Shown here: positions 39,183 through 47,948 of the stretch, piece by piece
How positions within the stretch are numbered: the stretch's first letter is position 1
Layout: each line of letters begins with the position of its first letter
Source of the DNA: an uncultured Clostridia bacterium
GTDB taxonomy: Bacteria > Bacillota > Clostridia > UMGS1810
NCBI GenBank assembly: GCA_934463115.1
Contig: CAKSIN010000011.1
Location: 1 to 64,000 of the forward strand
DNA: 64,000 bases
Direction: 5' to 3'
Program-made: the position numbers and the translations under genes
The notes under the pieces: generated by a model
Databases searched by the model: none
What the model was told of the DNA's origin: nothing
The model's input: the letters and a program-made list of their open reading frames with translations, nothing else

Positions 39183-41837
39183 GTGAAGAAATATGACGGT
39201 TCATTAAATTTTGACACAAAGCTGGATGATTCCGGATTTGTTACCGGGTTAAAAAGTCTCGGAAAAATCGGAACAACGGCGCTAGAGGGCATCGGAGTGG
39301 CTGCCGGAGCTGCAGCTGCGGCTGTTGGTAAAATCGGATATGACGCAATAGTGTCCTATTCCAATTACGAGCAGCTTAAGGGCGGAGTGGAAACACTGTT
39401 CAAAGATTCGGCAAACATGGTTATGGAGAATGCCGACAAAGCATTCAGAACAGCCGGATTGTCTGCCAATGCGTATATGGAAACTGTGACAAGTTTTTCG
39501 GCGAGCTTGCTTCAAAGTGTGGGCGGTGATACTGCCGAGGCGGCAAAAAAAGCCGATATGGCACTTGTTGATATGTCGGACAATGCCAACAAGATGGGTA
39601 CTGATATGGCAAGTATTCAAAATGCCTATCAGGGATTTGCCAAGCAGAATTATACAATGCTTGATAACTTAAAACTCGGTTACGGCGGTACGAAAGAGGA
39701 AATGCAGCGTCTTATTTCCGACGCATCAAAAATGAAAGATGTCCAGGAAAAGCTCGGTGTTTCGGTTGACGCGTCAAGTATGTCGTTCGGGAACATCGTG
39801 GACGCTATACACGTTGTACAGGACAGTTTAGGGATACTTGGAACTACCGATTTAGAGGCGACAACAACAATACAGGGTTCACTGAATATGCTTAAAGCAT
39901 CGTGGGAAAATCTTCTAACCGGCATTGTTGATCCGTCGCAGGATTTTGATGCGCTTGTCAATAATGTATTTAACAGCCTTTCGGCATTTGGCGAACAGTT
40001 GATTCCGCGTTTGCAGGTGGTTCTCGGCGGCATATCGGACATGGTGGTGCAGCTTGCCCCAAAGATAATTGAAGAAATACCGAATATTCTTGCTCAAATA
40101 CTTCCGGCAGCTGTTGACGGCATAGGACAGCTCATGACGGCAGTATCGGATACGATTGTTCAAATAGTGCCGACACTGCTTGAATCCGCCGGGACACTTG
40201 CCCCTGCAGCAGTGCAGATACTTTTGGATTTGGTGAATGTGATAATTCAAAATCTTCCGCTGCTGCTCGAAACAGGATTGCAGATAATAACCGAGCTTGC
40301 AATGGGATTAACACAGGCGCTGCCGACTATGATTCCGCAGATTGTTGAGGTGGTTCTGCAGATTGTCGATACACTGCTTGACAATATTGACATGCTGATA
40401 GATGTTGCCATAGACTTAATAATGGCGCTTGCAGACGGTTTAATACAGGCATTGCCGACACTTATTGAAAAGATACCGGACATAGTACTTAAGCTCGTAG
40501 ACGCGTTTGTGGAAAACGCGCCGAAGCTCCACAGGGCAGCCGGTGAACTTATCGGCAAGCTGGTTGTTGGTTTAATAGCTGCCATACCGTCACTTATCAA
40601 GGCTGTGCCTAAGCTCATAAGCGCACTTGATAAAGCTTTTAAAGGTGCTGTTTCAACTGTTCTTTCAATAGGTAAAAATCTTGTTAAGGGAATATACAAA
40701 GGTATTACCGGTACAAAAGACTGGATGCTGTCAAAGCTCAAGTCGTGGTGCAAGGATGTTGTAGACGGAATCAAAGGCTTTTTCGGCATACATTCACCGT
40801 CGGTTGTAATGAAGGATGAAGTCGGCAAATACATATCACTCGGTATAGCTGCCGGCATAACCGAAAATACAGACGCGGTAAAGGATTCGTTCCAAAAGAT
40901 GCTGGATGTGCTGGAATATCAGCGCAAATTTGACATCATCAATGAAGACGCATACTACACTGAACTTGAAAAGCTGCGTGATAAGTATTTTACAGCCGGT
41001 TCCAAAGAATGGCTGGATTACACCGAGAAGATATACAGCTATCAGCAAAATGCCGTTAAAAAGGCATACAGTGACATACAAAAGTATGCCGATGACAAAC
41101 TCGGTGAAGTTATTGACAAACAGGAAGCGTACGCGAAAAAGCTCAATTCTTTCGGTTCGCTTTTTAAAGAAGTATCGGTTGTGTCTGATGACGGTGAGGA
41201 CAAATTTTATGCCCTTGCCGACTTAGACAAGCAGAATGCCGAATTAGTCGAATACAACGACAAATTGACAGCATTGAAGCAAATGCTCGCCGATATGGGA
41301 ATAAGTAAAAACGCGGCGGATTCATTCTTTGCCGACATATCCGGCAGAAGTATTGAAGACGGTATTAAGGCTCTGGACGCGCTGCAGTATGCCGACCGTG
41401 CAAAGCTTGCCGAGTACCTCAAATCATACGACACTCGGATACAGCTTACCACAAGACTGTCCGCTGAACAATATGATTCCGACATGCGCGCAGCTATGGA
41501 TGAATCCTATGCATACATGAAATCCGAGCTTGAAAAGGCGGGATTTGAAGTACCGTCGACATTCTTTGATGTGGGCAGTGCATCGGCAAAGAGTTTCGGA
41601 GACGCTTTTGCTGCCGAGATAGACGAACAGATGCAGAGCGTACAGGATAAAATCAACGAATGGAACATAAAAATCAAAGCAAGCATTGAGGGCGGCGGAC
41701 GTGTCGGAAGCAGCACGACGACCAATACTACCAACAGCAACAATACCACCACATACAATATCACTACTCAAAAGGGCGAAGATACGGTGGACAGGCTCAA
41801 GCGTGAAGAAAAAATTAAGCGAATGAGCGGTATTTAA
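39183..41837 (+). CDS. phage tail tape measure protein
   Basis: 884 residues from GTG 39183 (AGGGAG upstream). Typical N-terminal TMP domain (KLDDSGFVTGLKSLGKIG, ATTTIQGSLNMLKASWENLL), then a long run of hydrophobic helices with repeated LPTLIEKIPDIVL-like units, and a coiled coil. The length predicts a tail of roughly 130 nm by the usual 0.15 nm per residue rule. The polar C-terminus has a Thr/Asn tract (STTTNTTNSNNTTTYNITTQ). Confidence 0.9.
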   Translation: MKKYDGSLNFDTKLDDSGFVTGLKSLGKIGTTALEGIGVAAGAAAAAVGKIGYDAIVSYSNYEQLKGGVETLFKDSANMVMENADKAFRTAGLSANAYMETVTSFSASLLQSVGGDTAEAAKKADMALVDMSDNANKMGTDMASIQNAYQGFAKQNYTMLDNLKLGYGGTKEEMQRLISDASKMKDVQEKLGVSVDASSMSFGNIVDAIHVVQDSLGILGTTDLEATTTIQGSLNMLKASWENLLTGIVDPSQDFDALVNNVFNSLSAFGEQLIPRLQVVLGGISDMVVQLAPKIIEEIPNILAQILPAAVDGIGQLMTAVSDTIVQIVPTLLESAGTLAPAAVQILLDLVNVIIQNLPLLLETGLQIITELAMGLTQALPTMIPQIVEVVLQIVDTLLDNIDMLIDVAIDLIMALADGLIQALPTLIEKIPDIVLKLVDAFVENAPKLHRAAGELIGKLVVGLIAAIPSLIKAVPKLISALDKAFKGAVSTVLSIGKNLVKGIYKGITGTKDWMLSKLKSWCKDVVDGIKGFFGIHSPSVVMKDEVGKYISLGIAAGITENTDAVKDSFQKMLDVLEYQRKFDIINEDAYYTELEKLRDKYFTAGSKEWLDYTEKIYSYQQNAVKKAYSDIQKYADDKLGEVIDKQEAYAKKLNSFGSLFKEVSVVSDDGEDKFYALADLDKQNAELVEYNDKLTALKQMLADMGISKNAADSFFADISGRSIEDGIKALDALQYADRAKLAEYLKSYDTRIQLTTRLSAEQYDSDMRAAMDESYAYMKSELEKAGFEVPSTFFDVGSASAKSFGDAFAAEIDEQMQSVQDKINEWNIKIKASIEGGGRVGSSTTTNTTNSNNTTTYNITTQKGEDTVDRLKREEKIKRMSGI

Positions 41838-41854
41838 TCGGGAGGCACTGACAA

Positions 41855-42715
41855 ATGAAATTACGTTTCTACAATTCAATAGGTGATGTGAAGTTTAACT
41901 ATGGCACATCGGAGGGGTTACCCTTTAAGCTTACTGCAATTGACGGCCTTGCTCTCACGGACAAGACATTTGACGCGGTTACATACTACGGCATACCGGG
42001 GCAATATACCGTACGGGAAAATGTCGGCGCAAGAACGATAACAATGAGCGGTGATGTGCCAATCGGTACGGACTTTCGGAACAAATATGCAAAGGCATTG
42101 AATGTGCTAAACATTCCCGGAACGCTGGAAATACACTTTGATGACGGCGAAGCGCGTATGATAGATTGCCGATGCACGGCATTTACTCCCGGCGAGCGCC
42201 ACAATATATATCAGGTGTATGTGGTTCAACTTGTGTGCGATTATCCGTATTTTATGAATACAAAAGAGACAATCCTGCCAATGTTCAGCCGACAAGCGCT
42301 GTTTAACAGTTCATTTACATTCCCGGGAATGCTGTCAACAAGGTTGCTCCGAAGCCGGCACAATTATATCGGTTCTGTAAATACCGAACCGGTTATCAAA
42401 CTTATTACAACAGCAGAGATAACAGGCGGAGTGAGCGGCAAGAGCATTAAAATTCAAAATCACACTACAGGTGCGATAATAGAACTTGTATATACTCCCG
42501 ATGTCGGCGAAGTGGTTACAATAGATATACCGAAAAGGACTATATACAACAATTCCGGCACGGTTTTAACAGCGAATATAACGGATGACACGTTTTTGGA
42601 CAGATTTTATCTGATTCCGGGAATAAACGATATCGAATCTACTAACTACAATACATCGCGTGAGATTGTTGCAGAGGCGCTCTACTTCAACCAATATTTG
42701 GAGGCGATATACTGA
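41855..42715 (+). CDS. distal tail protein
   Basis: 286 residues following the tape measure. Contains the Dit-like N-terminal beta-sandwich (FTPGERHNIYQVYVVQLVCD, YPYFMNTKE) and the C-terminal galectin-like part (SGKSIKIQNHTTGAIIELVY, FYLIPGINDI). The stop overlaps the next start. It joins tail tube to the receptor-binding baseplate. Confidence 0.8.
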   Translation: MKLRFYNSIGDVKFNYGTSEGLPFKLTAIDGLALTDKTFDAVTYYGIPGQYTVRENVGARTITMSGDVPIGTDFRNKYAKALNVLNIPGTLEIHFDDGEARMIDCRCTAFTPGERHNIYQVYVVQLVCDYPYFMNTKETILPMFSRQALFNSSFTFPGMLSTRLLRSRHNYIGSVNTEPVIKLITTAEITGGVSGKSIKIQNHTTGAIIELVYTPDVGEVVTIDIPKRTIYNNSGTVLTANITDDTFLDRFYLIPGINDIESTNYNTSREIVAEALYFNQYLEAIY

Positions 42716-43665
42716 TGAGCGACATTAAATTTTATGATTTTGAATTTAATTTGCTACACACAGAGCCGCGTTTTATATCATCCCGCTGGAATTTGAAGTA
42801 TAACGATGTCGGCACGTTTGAGGCACATTTTCCTCTTGAAAGTGATGTTTTGAAAGTGGCATTAAACAATCGGTACATCGTTATAGAGCAAGACGGAAAC
42901 ACGGCGGTTTACATAGGACCGGATGTATCAACGGAATTGGTTGTATATGGCAGGACATGTAACTGGCTGCTATCCAAAAAAGTGACAAAGCCATGCAGTA
43001 TAGACGGCACTTTTGACAAAGTTGTTTATGATTTGCTGGCGAAATCATTTGGCAGCGCAGTTTCAAAAGGAATATACCCCTCTTCCGCGGATTTTTTCAG
43101 TTTTAAAGAAGACAAGTCGCTTTTAACATCAGATGCGGTAAAAAAATGCCTGGACACAAAAAAATGTGGACAGCAACTACGGTTTGAACCACGTGAAAAG
43201 AAATGGTATTTTGATATAATTGCAGGAAAAGAAAAGAATGTGTTGCTATCTGAAGCCAATCGTAATGCGTATGACACTAAGCTTAATTATGACTTATTGG
43301 ATTACGCAAATTGCGGTTATTATGAATATGAATCCACATCAGAGGCCGGAAAGCTTATTCAAACGTTTGTGTCAAATTGGGACAGTGAGCCGGACACAAT
43401 GAAGAAATGGGAAGCCTTATTCAGTGCTGATACTGTGGACGAAGCCAAGCAAGAGCTTGAAACAAAAGTTGACAAGAATCAATCCGGATGTTCGGTGCGC
43501 GGCCTTAATTTCGGCAATGATTACGGTCTCGGGGATATCGTGCGCATGCAGATTGTCAAAGGAAGCTATGCAGTCACTTTAAAGCGGCGCATAGCTGAAA
43601 TGGAACTGCGTTATGAGGGCAGCGGCGGTGTCCGCACCGAAACACCGAGTTTTGAAGAAATTTAA
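42715..43665 (+). CDS. tail-associated baseplate hub protein (ReqiPepy6 Gp37-like)
   Basis: 316 residues: DIKFYDFEFNLLHTEPRFIS, WNLKYNDVGTFEAHFP, and a C-terminal DYGLGDIVRMQI followed by a beta strand. These match Gp37-like siphovirus hub proteins. It should form the tail tip together with the distal tail protein. Confidence 0.78.
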   Translation: MSDIKFYDFEFNLLHTEPRFISSRWNLKYNDVGTFEAHFPLESDVLKVALNNRYIVIEQDGNTAVYIGPDVSTELVVYGRTCNWLLSKKVTKPCSIDGTFDKVVYDLLAKSFGSAVSKGIYPSSADFFSFKEDKSLLTSDAVKKCLDTKKCGQQLRFEPREKKWYFDIIAGKEKNVLLSEANRNAYDTKLNYDLLDYANCGYYEYESTSEAGKLIQTFVSNWDSEPDTMKKWEALFSADTVDEAKQELETKVDKNQSGCSVRGLNFGNDYGLGDIVRMQIVKGSYAVTLKRRIAEMELRYEGSGGVRTETPSFEEI

Positions 43666-43677
43666 GGGGGTTTTAAC

Positions 43678-44565
43678 ATGGCTTTAAAAAGCTTTTACAT
43701 GGACAATACAAACTATGATTCCGATGATGTAAACGCTGCCTTTGCGGCGCTCATCGTACCGGGAGTACAGATGTACACTGTGACCGGGAATGCGACTACA
43801 GATTTTAACACAGCTATATCAAAGCTGGTATCAAGTGGTGTTGACAACTACAATATAGACGCGTGCAAGGTATATGCGGACGGGAACACATACAAGGTAA
43901 AAAAAGGTATATGCTGGCTCCCGGACGGTTCACGCATCGAGGTTGACGACGATGAATATGAGCTGTCACTCCCCGATACGGGTGATACGATATATGTATA
44001 TGCATGGCATAACACTCCGCTCAACGTGTGTGAAATTGTTGCCTCTGCATCTGCCGGCGGAGAGGATACGGTATCGCTTGCTACTATCGGCAGTGACGGA
44101 AGTGTTACCGATACGAGAAAGTATGCTACGGCAAAAGTTAATATGAATGTAGCTACTACAAAGGTAGTTGATTTTGAATTTTCCGGAGGAGAGGAGCAAG
44201 GCGATACTATGTACTACGGCACGGCTACTATATCGGTACCAACATCGGACTGGCAGGCTTGTCACATTGTATGTCGGGGGTATGACCAAAGACGAACTGC
44301 CATTGACAAGATTGTGTATCGCGAAAAATGTCCACTTAATGAAGATGGAACACGAAGTTGCTCCTATACCTTTAATTCGTTCCGAAAATACGAATCAAAT
44401 AATCAAATAAAGATATCAATAGCGGCAAACGGAGTTATTACACTTAGTAATGCAATAGCTCTCGGTGGAACAGCAGTTATATTCGGCGGGCACATGTGGC
44501 CGGAAAGTTTTGACGATGTCGTTCCGGGCGGTACCGGAAAAGTTGAAGAGGTTGAGCTTGAATAA
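43678..44565 (+). CDS. baseplate / tail fibre component
   Basis: 295 residues, GGGGG upstream. N-terminal domain (MDNTNYDSDDVNAAFAALIV, GICWLPDGSRIEVDDDEYEL) resembles tail-fibre attachment modules that precede receptor-binding parts in Clostridia siphophages. The C-terminal half is beta-rich. Receptor binding is inferred. Confidence 0.65.
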   Translation: MALKSFYMDNTNYDSDDVNAAFAALIVPGVQMYTVTGNATTDFNTAISKLVSSGVDNYNIDACKVYADGNTYKVKKGICWLPDGSRIEVDDDEYELSLPDTGDTIYVYAWHNTPLNVCEIVASASAGGEDTVSLATIGSDGSVTDTRKYATAKVNMNVATTKVVDFEFSGGEEQGDTMYYGTATISVPTSDWQACHIVCRGYDQRRTAIDKIVYREKCPLNEDGTRSCSYTFNSFRKYESNNQIKISIAANGVITLSNAIALGGTAVIFGGHMWPESFDDVVPGGTGKVEEVELE

Positions 44566-44581
44566 GTAAGGAGGCGATAAC

Positions 44582-44749
44582 GTGGACGACAGCACATATT
44601 TGAGGATTAAGGAATTGATTGATGATAGGCTGGCGCAGATGCGAAGAATTGAATTAAGTATTAATGCGCAGGCCGAAAAGGTTCAAAAGCTCACGAATCT
44701 TGTTACAAAAATCAGTCAAGACCTTGCCGAGCGAGGTGATTCAAATTGA
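44582..44749 (+). CDS. small coiled-coil protein of the baseplate region
   Basis: 55 codons from GTG 44582 with AAGGAGG 6 bp upstream (DDSTYLRIKELIDDRLAQMR, RIELSINAQAEKVQKLTNLV). The product is one long coiled coil. The stop overlaps the TTG start of the next gene. Could be a trimerisation or fibre-support element. Confidence 0.6.
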   Translation: MDDSTYLRIKELIDDRLAQMRRIELSINAQAEKVQKLTNLVTKISQDLAERGDSN

Positions 44750-45630
44750 GTTATACAGATGAATTTAACAGCATTATATCCGGTGAAGTGCAAGAAGAAT
44801 TTACCATTGACGGGCGCGAAATTGTCGGCGATTATGATAATATAGCCGTTACAACCGACGATAATGCAAACAAAATATGGTTCAGCATGCCGGATAAATT
44901 TGACGGTGTGGACTTGTATGATAAGACTATCCGTATTGGTTTTGTAACACCTGAAAACTGTTTGGGATATGCCGATCCGAGTGACCTTGTGCATTCTACC
45001 GGAGTGATTAAATTTTCATGGCTGATAGACAGGCGAATAACTCGCATAGCCGGAAAGGTATCTTTTGCGATTCGTGTTACCGACGGTGACAATTATGTTT
45101 GGAATACGCTACCGGCTTACTTTGAAGTTAAACAAGGTATTGTAGAAACCGGGGATATAGCGCCGGACGATAGGCATTGGTACGATGAACTTAAGGGCAT
45201 TGTTGATAACCTTGATGCACAACAGATATCCCAAAACGAGACAGTGACCGGAATAGCCGCCGATACCGTTGAAGATGCGTTGAAACAGCTTAATAAGGGC
45301 ATGACATATTATGCAAGCCGATTAATGGGGTTCTGGAGCGCTGTCCCGATTCTAAAAGGTACAACGGCGAAACTTAGCATATCGCTTATATATCCGATTA
45401 GTTACAGCACGTGGAAAGTCGGAGTGTACAATGAAGATCATACCACGGTAAAGATACTTTCGCCCGATATATCGTGCGGTGAGTCCTTTGTTACGGCTGC
45501 TCTGATGTTTACTGATTCGGGCATTGGCAAACTTAATATTATTATAAACGGTGATTTTGACATCACTTTGAACGCACAGATATCTGTATCAAACAAAGAT
45601 TTTGTGTGTGGCACACTGTACATAAATTAA
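44746..45630 (+). CDS. BppU-like baseplate upper protein / receptor-binding component
   Basis: 294 residues from TTG 44746. N-terminal beta-sandwich resembling the BppU domain of siphophages (FTIDGREIVGDYDNIAVTTD, VHSTGVIKFSWLIDRRITR). A linker with GIAADTVEDALKQLNKGM leads into a C-terminal beta-rich head unlike the N-terminus, as expected of an exchanged receptor-binding domain. Confidence 0.65.
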   Translation: MSYTDEFNSIISGEVQEEFTIDGREIVGDYDNIAVTTDDNANKIWFSMPDKFDGVDLYDKTIRIGFVTPENCLGYADPSDLVHSTGVIKFSWLIDRRITRIAGKVSFAIRVTDGDNYVWNTLPAYFEVKQGIVETGDIAPDDRHWYDELKGIVDNLDAQQISQNETVTGIAADTVEDALKQLNKGMTYYASRLMGFWSAVPILKGTTAKLSISLIYPISYSTWKVGVYNEDHTTVKILSPDISCGESFVTAALMFTDSGIGKLNIIINGDFDITLNAQISVSNKDFVCGTLYIN

Positions 45631-45647
45631 CTTAAGGGGGCGAGATT

Positions 45648-46247
45648 TTGAAAAAACAATCATTAAAAAACATAGCTGCAGGAACAACGGCAGCCGTTGC
45701 ACTGGCAACAACCTTAATGGTGTCTGCTCCGGTTGATAACTCCACCGAGAAACAATCGGCAGACGAAACAACAGTGTCCGATTCGCTTGAAATCACGGAC
45801 AGCAAAATGACAGATGCCGAAGAAAAAGAAGATGCAGCGCCGGAAGAGAAAAAGCAAGCTGAAGCGGCAGAAACAACCGAACAACTGAACACCGTAACGG
45901 AGGAACATGCCACTCCGGAACAAATTGACTACTCGGATTATACAACCGAAATAGCATACAGCCTTGATACGTCGAATCAGTATTCAACGCGTATGATTAT
46001 AGGCGTACCGGATGAGCTGCAGATAGATATAGTGGAATTATGCCTTGAAAATGTGGTGGTAGATACCGCGCTGATACCTACGCAGTGCGACTTTGAATCA
46101 ATTCCATTACTTTTTACCGATTTGAATACGCTGAAATTAAAACTGTACAGATACGGCGAACCGATTGGTGAGGCTATTTTCAAAGACGGCAAATGCGTAA
46201 CCAATGTAAAGGCGGTGCAAAATGATGCGGAAATTAAAGAAAATTAG
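45648..46247 (+). CDS. secreted acidic protein encoded in the late cassette
   Basis: 199 residues from TTG 45648 (AAGGGGGCG upstream). A signal-like N-terminus (KNIAAGTTAAVALATTLMVS) is followed by 60 residues of Glu/Ala/Thr-rich, probably disordered sequence (EEKEDAAPEEKKQAEAAET), then a small beta-rich domain (TRMIIGVPDELQIDIVELCL). No family recognised. Secreted proteins are not expected between baseplate and holin genes. Candidate roles are conversion of the lysogen surface, superinfection exclusion or a lysis-timing factor. Confidence 0.6.
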   Translation: MKKQSLKNIAAGTTAAVALATTLMVSAPVDNSTEKQSADETTVSDSLEITDSKMTDAEEKEDAAPEEKKQAEAAETTEQLNTVTEEHATPEQIDYSDYTTEIAYSLDTSNQYSTRMIIGVPDELQIDIVELCLENVVVDTALIPTQCDFESIPLLFTDLNTLKLKLYRYGEPIGEAIFKDGKCVTNVKAVQNDAEIKEN

Positions 46248-46896
46248 TCTTTTTGTAGCGGTACTTACGTGTTTGCAGTTGTGCAAACCGATACAACTTA
46301 AAGCCGCTGACATTACACCGAAAATTGTAGTGACGAGCGTTTCTGTCGCTCTGGACGGATATACACGCATTGTTGGTTATATTTCAGGCGCCGAAAAGGA
46401 TTCACAGGTAACATACCTGGTAACGACACAGATTGGCAAAGATGAAATTGTATACATTGATCAGAAGACATGCGGAAATAATGGAGCGTTCTATTTTACA
46501 CACGGAATAAATCCGAAATTTTCAACTAAAGTAGTGAAATTTCGAATCGGTTCAAACACAGGCGCTAAAACGTGGAGTTTCAATTATTCTTTACCGGATA
46601 TCCCACCGGGTATTGAGCATGTGGAAAATAATTCCGTTATGTACGGAGCGGATGTGTATAGCGTACCGTCTGTATATTTGAATGCAACATATGTAACGGA
46701 CAGCCTTTTTTATGGTGGAAATGTGATATATTACAAATTTGACGGACATTGGTATGACCTGCTCGATGAAAAAGCAACGTCAACCGCGTACCTTTTGGAC
46801 ACACGATATGCGGTAAGTGATGATGTAATGAAATCACTGCCGGTGCGATATTATTATTATGGAGCGCGACGCGTGAATTTTAAAAATACGGATTAA
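46222..46896 (+). CDS. second secreted protein of the late cassette
   Basis: 224 residues, overlapping the previous gene by 26 bp. Clear signal peptide (KISLFVAVLTCLQLCKPIQL, cleavage probably near KAA). Mature part is beta-rich (TPKIVVTSVSVALDGYTRIV, KDSQVTYLVTTQIGKDEIVY) and ends in an aromatic, basic RYYYYGARRVNF. No catalytic motif seen. It works, if at all, outside the cell and is paired with the preceding secreted protein. Confidence 0.65.
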   Translation: MMRKLKKISLFVAVLTCLQLCKPIQLKAADITPKIVVTSVSVALDGYTRIVGYISGAEKDSQVTYLVTTQIGKDEIVYIDQKTCGNNGAFYFTHGINPKFSTKVVKFRIGSNTGAKTWSFNYSLPDIPPGIEHVENNSVMYGADVYSVPSVYLNATYVTDSLFYGGNVIYYKFDGHWYDLLDEKATSTAYLLDTRYAVSDDVMKSLPVRYYYYGARRVNFKNTD

Positions 46897-46913
46897 AAAA
46901 AAGGATGATTTTT

Positions 46914-47159
46914 ATGGAAATTTTAAGTAAGTTTATTGTGGGTTTGGTAATGGCAATATGCCTCTCAATCGGTTATATAATTAAGCATAGTCTTGATTTT
47001 ATACCGAACAAGAAAATACCACTTATTCTCGGTGTTACTGGTATAATTATCAATATTTGGGTGAATAAGGCATTTACTCCGGAAGTGTTGCTCGGTGGTC
47101 TTGCTTCCGGACTCGCAGCTACCGGCGCACATGAGGCAGTGAGGAATGTTAAGAAATGA
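46914..47159 (+). CDS. phage holin (Phage_holin_5_2-like)
   Basis: 81 residues from ATG 46914 (AAAGG upstream). Two to three transmembrane helices: FIVGLVMAICLSIGYII, IPLILGVTGIIINIWVN and LLGGLASGLAATGAHE. The FIPNKKIPLILGV...GGLASGLAATG pattern is the signature of this Firmicutes holin family. It overlaps the amidase start, so holin and endolysin are coupled. Confidence 0.85.
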   Translation: MEILSKFIVGLVMAICLSIGYIIKHSLDFIPNKKIPLILGVTGIIINIWVNKAFTPEVLLGGLASGLAATGAHEAVRNVKK

Positions 47160-47824
47160 ATATAATAACGACTCGCTGGAAATGGAAAAATAAACTAAGC
47201 AAAAGGAAGAGTACAAAGTACATCGTGCTGCACCACGCGGATGCAAATACGTGTACGGCGGCGCAAATTGACTCATGGCACAAAGCGCAGGGCTGGACAG
47301 GAATCGGATATCACTTTTTTGTGCGCAAAGACGGCTCAATATACGCAGGGCGCCCACTGGATAAAGTCGGCGCGCATGTTGAGGGATTCAATTCGTTCAG
47401 CGTTGGCATATGCGCCGAGGGTGACTATTCAAAACCCGGAGCAATGCCGGCGGCACAATACAATGCAATTGTTGATTTGATAATGTATATTAAAAAAATA
47501 TATCCGAGCGCAGCCGTAGTCGGGCATCGCGATTTGTACGCGACATCCTGCCCGGGGTACTATTATCCGCTTGCTAAGATTCAGGAAGAACTGAAAGGAG
47601 AAATCACAATGAGCCAATATACAGAGCTGAAAGAAGAAATAAACAAATTAAAACCTACGTATTACGATTGGACTCTTGCGTGTCCTACATGGTCTCAACC
47701 ATATGTGCAGAAAGCTCTTGATATGGGGATATTAAAGGGTGATGATGCAGGGAGACTAAGACTCACCGATGATAAGATTTTTTCGCTCGTTACCAATATG
47801 AGAATGAACGGGATTATGAAGTAG
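47156..47824 (+). CDS. N-acetylmuramoyl-L-alanine amidase (endolysin)
   Basis: 222 residues. PGRP/Amidase_2 domain (30-150) with zinc ligands His in VLHHAD, His in VGHRD and Cys in TSCPG, and the conserved Tyr in GIGYHFFVRKDGSIYAGRP. The C-terminal 60 residues (PTYYDWTLACPTWSQPYVQK, ALDMGILKGDD) look like a short SLH-type unit that could bind the secondary wall polymer. No signal peptide, so export depends on the holin. Last gene of the phage. Confidence 0.9.
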   Translation: MNIITTRWKWKNKLSKRKSTKYIVLHHADANTCTAAQIDSWHKAQGWTGIGYHFFVRKDGSIYAGRPLDKVGAHVEGFNSFSVGICAEGDYSKPGAMPAAQYNAIVDLIMYIKKIYPSAAVVGHRDLYATSCPGYYYPLAKIQEELKGEITMSQYTELKEEINKLKPTYYDWTLACPTWSQPYVQKALDMGILKGDDAGRLRLTDDKIFSLVTNMRMNGIMK

Positions 47825-47861
47825 ATTTAAATTAAATTTAAATATTTTTTAAAACAAATTT

Positions 47862-47900
47862 AAAAGCCGATGGACTATTTTAAAGTCTGTCGGCTTTTTT
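47862..47900 (+). terminator. late operon terminator at the right end
   Basis: AAAAGCCGATGGACT pairs with AGTCTGTCGGCTTTT (15 bp, two wobble positions) across ATTTTAA, with six T residues. It ends late transcription 45 bp before the prophage border. Confidence 0.88.
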
Positions 47901-47943
47901 CAATTTGCGCGTTACACTTTTTCAATTTGCGCGCGCGGCTACA
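47895..47943 (-). other. prophage right terminus with two transposase-site repeats
   Basis: Read inward on the minus strand from 47943: TGTAG, then GCGCAAATTGAAAAA (47,918-47,932) and, exactly 22 bp later, GCGCAAATTGAAAAA again (47,896-47,910), with GTGTAAC between them. The 22-bp period equals the length of a MuA binding site. The terminator T-run is part of the inner repeat. Confidence 0.75.
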
Positions 47944-47948
47944 CCGGT
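47944..47948. repeat. target-site duplication, right copy (CCGGT)
   Basis: Identical to 16,331-16,335; together they show insertion by a Mu-type transposase with a 5-bp staggered cut. Confidence 0.85.

Larger units (their letters stand above)
16336..47943. mobile_element. complete Mu-like transposable prophage, 31.6 kb
   Basis: Both ends begin with TGTAG read inward (16336 on plus, 47943 on minus), are followed by related transposase-site repeats (GTGTAACATGTAAACTGAAAA at left, GTGTAACGCGCAAATTGAAAA at right) and are flanked by CCGGT. Inside lie repressor, early genes, DDE transposase, AAA+ MuB-like ATPase, GemA, Mor, a terminase and complete head, tail and lysis modules. No tyrosine or serine integrase was seen. 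Deleting 16336-47943 plus one CCGGT fuses the two beta-helix fragments into an 885-codon open frame, showing exact boundaries. The absence of damage in either fragment or in the core phage genes suggests a recent insertion. Confidence 0.93.
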
